Part shown: positions 55,962-64,000 of the stretch, piece after piece
Position numbering within the stretch: the first letter of the stretch is position 1
How the letters are laid out: every line of letters starts with the position of its first letter
Assembly: GCF_004912135.1 (NCBI RefSeq)
Contig: NZ_STGU01000006.1
Coordinates: 62,001 to 126,000 of the forward strand
Source of the DNA: Rhizobium rosettiformans W3
GTDB lineage: Bacteria; Pseudomonadota; Alphaproteobacteria; Rhizobiales; Rhizobiaceae
DNA length: 64,000 bases
Direction: 5' to 3'
Notes under the pieces: generated by a model
The model's database searches: none
What the model saw: only the letters and a program-made list of their open reading frames with translations
What the model was told of the DNA's origin: nothing
Position numbers and translations under genes: made by a program

Positions 55962-57884
55962 TCAGAATTCCGACCACTCGGCTGCGACCGCCGTGTTGCC
56001 CTTGAACGCATTGGCAATCTTGCGACCGAGCGCCCGGGCAGGCGAAGGCTGTGGCTGGGCGGCCGGCGCCGCTGGGGCCACCCGAGGCGATGCCTGGTGG
56101 CCGCCTTCGTCCGTCTTGAACTGCGCCATCAGCTGCATCAACTGGCCAGCCTGCTGCGCCAGGCCATGACTTGCCGCCGTTGACTGCTCGACCATGGCCG
56201 CATTCTTTTGCGTGCCCTGGTCCATCTGGTTGACGGCCATGCTGATCTCCTGAAGGCCCGTCGATTGTTCGCGGGTGGAGGTCACGATCGCCAGAACATT
56301 CTGGTTGATCTCCTGCACTTCGCGCACGATCGTCTCAAGGGCCCGACCGGTTTCGTCGACCAGGTTGACGCCATCGCGAACCTGCTCGCCCGACGTGGTG
56401 ATCAGAGCCTTGATCTCCTTTGCCGCATTGGCCGAGCGCTGCGCCAATTCACGCACTTCCTGGGCAACGACTGCGAAGCCCTTACCCGCTTCTCCGGCGC
56501 GCGCCGCTTCCACACCGGCATTCAGCGCCAGAAGGTTGGTCTGGAAGGCGATGTCGTCGATCACGCCGATGATGTTCGAGATCTCGGAGGACGATTTCTC
56601 GATCTGCTGCATCGCGGCCACGGCCCGGCGCACCACTTCGCCCGAATGCTCGGCGCCTTCCCGTGTACGCGTGACCAGCTGGCCCGCCTCATCGGCACGA
56701 ACAGCGCTGTCCTTGACGGCGGTCGTTACCTGCTCGAGCGCTGCAGCCGTTTCCTCGACGGACGCCGCCTGCTGCTCTGTCCGCTTCGACAGATCGTCGG
56801 CTGCAGCCAGCATCTCGTTGGCACCGGCATCGATCGACCGGGCGTTTTCGCTCACGGCGCGCATGGCCTCCTTCAGGCGGGAGACGGACTGGTTGAAGTT
56901 GACGCGCAGCGGATCAAGATGATCGGCAAACCGCTCGTTGATATGCACCACGAGATCACCATCCGACAGACGCTGCAGACCCGAAGCCAGTTGGTCGACG
57001 GCAAACTGAACTTCGGCCGCTTCGCGTGCCTTCTGCGCTTCGCGGGCCTGACGCTCGGTTTCGCTGAGCGACCGGGTCTCCTCGGCCTGACGCTCCAATG
57101 CAGCACGCTCGATGGCGTTGTCGCGGAAGACAGACACGGCCGCCGCCATTTCACCGATTTCGTCCTGACGACCGGCAAACGGGATTTCCGTCTGCGTGTC
57201 GCCGGCAGCCAGACCACGCATGGAGCCTGTGATCGACGAGATTGGACGGACAATTCGGGCAAAGCTGAAGAAGGCGGCACCCGCGGCAATCAGGCCACTG
57301 ATGACAACGGAGAGAATGGTTGTGTAGATGGCAGAGCCAGAAACCTCGTCGGCGGTGGCAATCGCAGCATCACTGAGTGCCGTATTTGCCTGTATCGTCT
57401 CGTTCATGATCTCAACGAGCGTGCGAGCATTCTCGGCCATCGCACCGGTGAAAAGTGCCTTTGCAGCCACCTCGTCGCCCGCGCGCTTGAACTCGACCAT
57501 TTGCTCGGCCAGACGGTCATATTCGGCAAGTGCCGTCTTCATGCCGTCGAAGCGGGCACGCGTATCGGGACGGGTGATCATGGGTTCGTAAGCGGCAAAC
57601 GCCGCATCGCGATCGGCAAGCGCCGTCTTGGTTGCCGCATAGACGGCGTCCAGTTCGCCAGGCTCGGCGTTCAACAGCATCGCGTAATCACGACGAACCT
57701 CTGCAAAAGTTGAATTCATCCGCGCAACAGCCAGCGTTCTGGGCAGGCGCTCTCGGCCAATGACGTCGACTTGTTCTTTGACGTTTCCAATGAAATTTAT
57801 CGCCAGGATGCCCTGGCCGATGCCAAAGGTCAGCACGACTGCGAAAAGCAGCGGCAGCACTACTTTAATCTTGAGATTGGACAT
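55962..57884 (-). CDS. Methyl-accepting chemotaxis protein, copy 2
   Basis: A 640-residue chemoreceptor paralogous to the gene at 53849: TM1 about residues 7-30, a different periplasmic domain, TM2 about 190-212, HAMP, and the signalling domain with [27 protein letters not shown]. It ends in EWSEF. ATG 57884 has CGGAGA upstream; the upstream extension is not conserved. The two sensors differ while the cytoplasmic halves are close, so they probably read different signals into one Che pathway. Confidence 0.93.
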   Translation of the reverse strand: MSNLKIKVVLPLLFAVVLTFGIGQGILAINFIGNVKEQVDVIGRERLPRTLAVARMNSTFAEVRRDYAMLLNAEPGELDAVYAATKTALADRDAAFAAYEPMITRPDTRARFDGMKTALAEYDRLAEQMVEFKRAGDEVAAKALFTGAMAENARTLVEIMNETIQANTALSDAAIATADEVSGSAIYTTILSVVISGLIAAGAAFFSFARIVRPISSITGSMRGLAAGDTQTEIPFAGRQDEIGEMAAAVSVFRDNAIERAALERQAEETRSLSETERQAREAQKAREAAEVQFAVDQLASGLQRLSDGDLVVHINERFADHLDPLRVNFNQSVSRLKEAMRAVSENARSIDAGANEMLAAADDLSKRTEQQAASVEETAAALEQVTTAVKDSAVRADEAGQLVTRTREGAEHSGEVVRRAVAAMQQIEKSSSEISNIIGVIDDIAFQTNLLALNAGVEAARAGEAGKGFAVVAQEVRELAQRSANAAKEIKALITTSGEQVRDGVNLVDETGRALETIVREVQEINQNVLAIVTSTREQSTGLQEISMAVNQMDQGTQKNAAMVEQSTAASHGLAQQAGQLMQLMAQFKTDEGGHQASPRVAPAAPAAQPQPSPARALGRKIANAFKGNTAVAAEWSEF

Positions 57885-58084
57885 GAATGTCTCCGGGGAG
57901 GAAAAATGCATTCCCAACCGGGCGTCGGATGTCGCCAGGGGAAAGGACAAGACATTGTCCGAATAGGTCGGGATGAAACTGTTCTAGAATGTAAACAATG
58001 AATAATTTACTTAAAAGACACGCAACCTTTGATAGCGCAAAAATAGGGGATACGCGAAATGCCTGCCGCTCAACCGGCGGCGGA

Positions 58085-60001
<1,917 letters not shown>

Positions 60002-60367
60002 GGATAGTCTCCAGAAATGGCGCGGGAACGGCACCGGACAAAGGTGGCGCCAGCACGCGAATATTCAATGATTGAGGCCACTTGTGGCCGCAGGATGAAA
60101 CAGTTTGGAAAAAGACGCGGAGGTGACGCGCTCAGGCGGCAACAGCCATAAATCGGGACTGGCGCGAAATACCGAATAGATCCATCGATGGCCCTCCCGT
60201 CTGCGTGTTGAAGAAGAGCCTCGTTCTAACGGTCACCTGTCGAATTTTCCAGCCGGCTTTCGCGGGCGATGAGACATTGTGCCGCAACTGTTGCAGACCG
60301 ACCACAGAGCGATCCTCCGGCCAGCGCTCGTCTTGAGCCCTCTCACCGGATCGCCTAAGAGGCTCGC
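60002..60367. other. 366-base gap upstream of the ABC exporter
   Basis: Divergent region between the ABC exporter and trmL. The only coding-like signal is a 17-codon ORF on the minus strand (60132-60185) with a strong ribosome site. Longer open frames read from 60443 or 60727 downwards overlap trmL antisense and look like shadows. No clear promoter hexamers were found. Confidence 0.45.
60132..60185 (-). CDS. Possible 17-residue leader peptide upstream of ABC exporter
   Basis: A minus-strand ORF with GGGAGGG six bases before ATG 60185 encodes MDLFGISRQSRFMAVAA and stops at 60132, 130 bases before the ABC exporter start. The ribosome site is better than that of many genes here. It may be a regulatory leader ORF in the exporter's 5' region, or an unconserved accident. 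Confidence 0.3.
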   Translation of the reverse strand: MDLFGISRQSRFMAVAA

Positions 60368-60826
60368 ATGTCCGACCTGCGCATCGCCCTTTACCAGCCC
60401 GATATTCCCGGCAATACCGGCACCATCCTGAGGCTTGCCGCATGCCTCGGGCTGAAGGTCGACATCATCGAACCCGCAGGCTTCGTGCTCTCCGACAAAA
60501 ACCTGAAGCGGGCCGGCATGGACTATCTCGCAAGTGTCGCCATGACCCGCCATGTCAATTGGGAGCGCTTCGACGCGTGGCGCCTGTCGGAAGGTCGCCG
60601 CCTGGTGCTCGCCTCCACCAAGGCCGCCCTGCCCTACACCACCTTCGATTTCGCGGGGAACGACATTCTGCTCTTCGGCCGTGAAAGCGCGGGCGTCCCC
60701 GATCACGTCCATGACCGCGCCGATCACCGGGTGATCATTCCGATGGTTGAAGGTCAGCGCTCGATCAATGTCGCGATGTCCGCCGCCATGATCACGGGCG
60801 AAGCGCTCCGCCAGACTGGCTTCTAA
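60368..60826 (+). CDS. trmL: tRNA (cytidine/uridine-34 2'-O) methyltransferase TrmL
   Basis: A 152-residue SPOUT methyltransferase. The three motifs are IALYQPDIPGNTGTILRLAACLG (motif 1), LLFGRESAGVP (motif 2) and IPMVEGQRSINVAMSAAMITGEALRQ (motif 3, forming the SAM knot). It methylates the wobble base of leucine tRNAs. ATG 60368 is 7 bases after AAGAGG. It is monocistronic and divergent from the ABC exporter. Confidence 0.93.
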   Translation: MSDLRIALYQPDIPGNTGTILRLAACLGLKVDIIEPAGFVLSDKNLKRAGMDYLASVAMTRHVNWERFDAWRLSEGRRLVLASTKAALPYTTFDFAGNDILLFGRESAGVPDHVHDRADHRVIIPMVEGQRSINVAMSAAMITGEALRQTGF

Positions 60827-60975
60827 AGTCGAGCATCCAACAGACAGACGTCAAGGCAATCGGTCCGCTCCTGTTCTAGGATGACGGGACCGCTTGGCGC
60901 GCCTTGATCCAACGGCAATTGCTAATTCATCCGGAACGCGATATGCTGCATTGCAGCAAAATGGGAGATGAAGTC

Positions 60976-62286
60976 ATGTTCGAGACAGCATTCGCCCTGG
61001 GCCTCACCCAGTTCGCCCGATCCTTGAGCTTCCCCGAGCGCGTGAGGCATCGCACGATGCGCAATGCCGCTCTCGAGCCCTGGCGGCTTCGCAACACCGG
61101 CATCGATGCGCTCTATTATGACGTCAAGGCGCTGACGGCAGACGAGACCTTCTACATCAGCGACTGCATCGCCTCTCAGGGCCTGATCATGATCGTGCCA
61201 CCCACCGGCGGTGGCATGCTGACGCTGTGCGACAGCGTCGAGGAATTCCGTTTGCGCGGTGGCCGCAACGTGCGCGCCATGGCCGTTGCCGGTATCGGTG
61301 GTTCGGCCATCGGCGCGGCCGCCTTCGCCCGCAATGTCGCGGATGCGATCGATGCGCCGGTGGCAGCCGTCGTCTCTGGTTACGGCCTCGGCGACATCGT
61401 CAACGAAGCGATCGGTGGCGCCTTCCTGTTCGGCTGGCTCGGCCATATCAGAAACAACCTCGAAGTGATCGACGACGTCGTCGGCCGCCCCAAGCTCGGC
61501 GCCTATGGCAAGCGGGATCAGGAGACCGACGGCGAGCGGAAGACCGGCCTCGATGCGGACACCGTCTCGACCCTTCTCTCCGACCCGACGCTCTCCTTCA
61601 CCTTGATCGCCGGTCATTCACGCGGCAACCGTGTCATCGCCGATGCGCTTTACGCCCTGAAGGCCTCGGATCCAGGCCGTCTGGAAACACTTGCCAACAC
61701 CGCCCGCGTGGTCACCTTCGGCGGTCGTATCAAGATGCCGGAGGCCTTCACCGAAGTCATCGACGTCGTCGGTGAACTCGACTGGTTCGGCGAACTGAAC
61801 TCCAGGCCGCAAATCCCGACCGACATCAAGGTCCCCTTCTGCGGCCATTCGACCAACACAGACCTGCCGGCCTCGCTCCAGGTCACCAGGATCCTCGGCG
61901 AAATCCTGCACGGAACGGCGGCGCCCGCGGAAAGCCCCTCGGCGAACGTTGCCACAGAAGCAAAGACGCCTGAGCCTCTGACAGAAGCAGCGGCAGAAAC
62001 GGCCAAGCCCGAAGCGGAACCGAGCGAACCCGTGGCGCTGCCGATGATCGTTGAAGCAGCACCCCTGCCGGCACTCGTAGAAGCCGAGCCGGAGGCCCGA
62101 CCATCGCCGCCCGCGGAACCCGAAATAGCACCTATCGCCGAAGTGGAGCCTCCCCCCGTCAAGGCTGCAGCCGCCGCAAAGGCACCACCTCCTGCGACGA
62201 AAGCCGAGCCGGAACCGAAGGCATCGACGCCGATCATGGTCCCGCTGGCCCGCGGCAAGACGAAGCGCCCAAGGGCGAAGAGATAG
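60976..62286 (+). CDS. Hydrolase-like protein with Pro/Ala/Glu-rich tail, unrecognised
   Basis: A 436-residue protein. Residue S215 lies in a nucleophile-elbow-like motif AGHSRGNRVIADAL (213-217 GHSRG), with possible partners D269 (GELDWFG) and H291 (CGHSTNTD), as in alpha/beta hydrolases or lipases. Residues 316-425 are rich in Pro, Ala and Glu (disordered linker) and the end is very basic (KTKRPRAKR). A Gly/Ala-rich segment at 105-158 may be membrane-associated. ATG 60976 has GGGAGA upstream. No family is recognised. Confidence 0.7.
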   Translation: MFETAFALGLTQFARSLSFPERVRHRTMRNAALEPWRLRNTGIDALYYDVKALTADETFYISDCIASQGLIMIVPPTGGGMLTLCDSVEEFRLRGGRNVRAMAVAGIGGSAIGAAAFARNVADAIDAPVAAVVSGYGLGDIVNEAIGGAFLFGWLGHIRNNLEVIDDVVGRPKLGAYGKRDQETDGERKTGLDADTVSTLLSDPTLSFTLIAGHSRGNRVIADALYALKASDPGRLETLANTARVVTFGGRIKMPEAFTEVIDVVGELDWFGELNSRPQIPTDIKVPFCGHSTNTDLPASLQVTRILGEILHGTAAPAESPSANVATEAKTPEPLTEAAAETAKPEAEPSEPVALPMIVEAAPLPALVEAEPEARPSPPAEPEIAPIAEVEPPPVKAAAAAKAPPPATKAEPEPKASTPIMVPLARGKTKRPRAKR

Positions 62287-62301
62287 CAGCCACCGGACGC
62301 C

Positions 62302-62330
62302 AAAAAGGCCCGCGCGATGCGGGCCTTTTT
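62302..62330. terminator. Bidirectional terminator
   Basis: AAAAAGGCCCGC (62302-62313) and GCGGGCCTTTTT (62319-62330) are perfect 12-bp arms between the hydrolase-like gene on + and the flagellin on -. Confidence 0.92.
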
Positions 62331-62354
62331 CGATTCTGGTTCAGCGTGTTGCGC

Positions 62355-63302
62355 TCAGAGCTTCAACCAGGAGGTCATCGAGACATTGGCCATGTTCAGC
62401 GAAGACGACTGCAACTGATCCTGCACCTTCTCCGCCGTCAGCCGCACGCTCTGCTCGTTGAGTTCGGTATCGACAAGCCGGCTGACGCCAAGCTCGGTAG
62501 CGCCCCGCAAGCCCTGCACCAGCACGTCGCCGCTGGTCACCTGATTGCGTGTCGCGCTCACCTCGGCGCTCGCGCCCACCATGTCGATGAGCACGCGGTT
62601 CAACGACGAGATCATGCCGTCGATCTCGTCACCGCTTGTGCTGCTGCCGATCCTGATCTCGCGCGCACCGGCTTCGTTCGGCTCGCGGGCCCCGGCGTCC
62701 ATCAGGTAGTAGTTATAGGGAACGCCGCCGAGCGTCGTGCCGGCATAGGCCCGCGTCAGCATCCCGTCCTTCGCCTCATGGCGGGAGATGAGCGTCGACT
62801 TGGCGGTATCGAAATCCACCATGTTGATCGACAGGCCACCATCCTCGCCCGTCGTCACCGAGGCAAGCAGGGAGGCGACCTTCGGCCGACCGCCTGCCTC
62901 GACGGCAAGCCAGTTGTCGCCATTGAAGCTGCTCTCGGAGACGACAGCGGCGAGGTCGGTCTTCATCTCCTGGATATCGGCATTGATCGCTTCGCGATCG
63001 GCGCCCACGGCCTTGGCCAGCACCAGCTTCTGCTGGATGCGCGCAACGATGTCGGTCGCCTGTTCGAGGCCGAGTGCGGCCGTGTCCGTGACCGCGGCCG
63101 CGATCTCGTTTGCCTCCTGCACGCTGCCGGCAGAGAGACTGCCGGGCCGCATGGTGGTCGAGATGGACCAGTAACTGGAAGCATCAGCCGGCGTTTCGGC
63201 GACAGGCGCCTTGGCAGATGGCTTTGCCACCCGGTCGAGCGCAGACGCGCTCGCCATCGAAGCCGCATTGGCCAGAGACGGGTTGAGCCAGACTGAACTC
63301 AT
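62355..63302 (-). CDS. Orphan divergent flagellin
   Basis: A 315-residue flagellin-like protein. The D1 region ADASSYWSISTTMRPGSLSAGSV and MKTDLAAVVSESSFNGDNWLAVE match rhizobial flagellins, and the C-terminal LVDTELNEQSVRLTAEKVQDQLQSSSLNMANVS matches flagellin_C. The first 40 residues are unusual: the normal QxRISSGxRV block is replaced by an Ala/Pro-rich stretch. There are no other flagellar genes nearby. It may be a minor filament protein or a decaying copy. Confidence 0.8.
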   Translation of the reverse strand: MSSVWLNPSLANAASMASASALDRVAKPSAKAPVAETPADASSYWSISTTMRPGSLSAGSVQEANEIAAAVTDTAALGLEQATDIVARIQQKLVLAKAVGADREAINADIQEMKTDLAAVVSESSFNGDNWLAVEAGGRPKVASLLASVTTGEDGGLSINMVDFDTAKSTLISRHEAKDGMLTRAYAGTTLGGVPYNYYLMDAGAREPNEAGAREIRIGSSTSGDEIDGMISSLNRVLIDMVGASAEVSATRNQVTSGDVLVQGLRGATELGVSRLVDTELNEQSVRLTAEKVQDQLQSSSLNMANVSMTSWLKL

Positions 63303-63463
63303 GAGAAAACCTTGTGTCGCCTATCATGTCGATCGGAAGCCGGCATCATTCCGGCTGTGTTTGCCAACACTAGCGGTGAGGTTTTGTTTTTGGCTTTCTG
63401 CGAATGTTAGAATTTTACCGAGTGGGCGCTTTCATCCGCAGATGGGTTGCGGCCACAGCCGGA

Positions 63464-63724
63464 TCAGTCTGCAGAAGGCAGCCGCCGCATGGTGAATTCG
63501 ATTTGGTCGCCATCGAGCTGGCGCCAGCTTTCCACCTCGGTCCAATAGGCAGCCTTCGGGAAGGCGTCGAACCACTCGCGTGCCTTGGCGCGCGCTTCTT
63601 CCCGCGTCAGGCAATAGGTCTCGCGCACGAATTGCCCGCCCATGCGTCCGGCAGTCCCGGCACGATGGTCGGCAATGCGCTTCTTCAGGCCGTTGAACGA
63701 CGGTGGGCCAGGTATCTTCGTCAT
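63464..63724 (-). CDS. Hypothetical protein (86 aa)
   Basis: A small soluble protein with a central helix LTREEARAKAREWFDAFPKAAYWTEVESWRQL and basic N-terminus. GAGGG precedes ATG 63724; the longer ATG at 63760 lacks one. The reading frame and codon use look real, but no family is recognised. It is divergent from hemF and 161 bases downstream of the flagellin start. Confidence 0.55.
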   Translation of the reverse strand: MTKIPGPPSFNGLKKRIADHRAGTAGRMGGQFVRETYCLTREEARAKAREWFDAFPKAAYWTEVESWRQLDGDQIEFTMRRLPSAD

Positions 63725-63876
63725 GAAATCCCTCGCATGGCCCAAGATTAATCCAGGCAAAACCGGAAGGCGAGTCGAATTTCCGGGGACACCTCCGCCC
63801 TGATATGGCCGCCCGCGGTTTCACCTGATATTCGTTTGCTCTGAAAGAGTTGCCTGACGACGTTGAGGGGGACGAG

Positions 63877-64000
63877 ATGGAGCGACCGCTACTGCCGAAA
63901 GGCCTGCCCGAGGACATCGAGGACAAGAAGGCGGCCGCCCGTGCCTGGTTCGAAAGCCTGCGCGACACGATCTGCGCCTCCTTCGAAACCTTGGAGGACG
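63877..64000 (+). CDS. hemF: Oxygen-dependent coproporphyrinogen III oxidase, N-terminal part
   Basis: The first 41 residues ([31 protein letters not shown] at the start, then [10 protein letters not shown]) match the N-terminus of rhizobial HemF, which makes protoporphyrinogen IX using O2. GAGGGGG lies just before the ATG. The gene runs out of the window. Heme supply fits the cytochrome bc1 genes nearby. Confidence 0.85.
   Translation, partial: MERPLLPKGLPEDIEDKKAAARAWFESLRDTICASFETLED

Noticed and set aside
53774..57713. 667- and 501-codon open frames on + opposite the two chemoreceptors
   Set aside because: Both are antisense to clear MCP genes and translate to repetitive His/Arg/Asp-rich sequence.

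Overview
This 64 kb window looks like core chromosome of an alphaproteobacterium in the Rhizobiaceae (Rhizobium/Agrobacterium/Sinorhizobium-like; genus not resolved). The base composition is GC-rich and coding is dense. Typical rhizobial markers are present: an OpgC glucan succinyltransferase, a PetP-PetR pair, a y4hA-type Ca2+/H+ antiporter, DUF779 next to an ExaC-type aldehyde dehydrogenase, an rplY-pth-ychF neighbourhood, a BA14K protein and two rhizobial-style palindromic intergenic elements. I see no rRNA, tRNA, CRISPR array, transposase, integrase or prophage.

Layout. 0-14 kb: end of an Old Yellow Enzyme; an atypical SDR with a coupled membrane protein, divergent from a LysR regulator; antiporter; OpgC; two PQQ-type sugar dehydrogenases flanking a VapBC-like pair, an aspartate aminotransferase and a sulfide:quinone oxidoreductase; cspA. 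14-30 kb: metallo-hydrolase; PetP-PetR plus histidine kinase; YbjN-proC-csaA operon; a gap with a candidate small RNA; ubiK divergent from lgt-MidA-pgeF-M24; a lipoprotein; prs; DUF779 and aldehyde dehydrogenase with an AcoR-like regulator. 30-43 kb: MHYT-GGDEF-EAL protein; rplY; a second GGDEF-EAL protein followed by a periplasmic binding protein; pth; prmB; TetR/RidA with three operators; ClpS; ychF. 43-50.5 kb: Crp/Fnr regulator; overlapping MaoC-MaoC-GPx-AraC operon; apt; a PemK-type toxin with an unfamiliar partner; cytochrome bc1 operon petABC. 50.5-64 kb: two ABC exporter half-transporters flanking two tandem chemoreceptors and a YdcZ pair; trmL; an unrecognised hydrolase-like protein; an orphan flagellin; start of hemF.

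How genes work together. petABC and the PetP/PetR homologues lie 32 kb apart; in Rhodobacter PetP and PetR are needed for cytochrome bc1. Sulfide:quinone oxidoreductase would feed electrons into the quinone pool used by bc1. Two c-di-GMP enzymes, two chemoreceptors and an orphan flagellin suggest motility/attachment control.

The most interesting non-coding signals are: an operator plus a Shine-Dalgarno-sequestering hairpin before the sulfide:quinone oxidoreductase; three copies of ATACG-N3-CGTAT between tetR and ridA; alternating TTGACCG half-sites before the PemK module; a candidate sRNA at about 19.74-19.87 kb; and a 17-residue ORF with a strong ribosome site upstream of an ABC exporter. 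Nothing here is a clear new defence or mobile system; the PemK module with an unfamiliar partner is the closest to an undescribed system. All calls come from reading the sequence; no database search was run.
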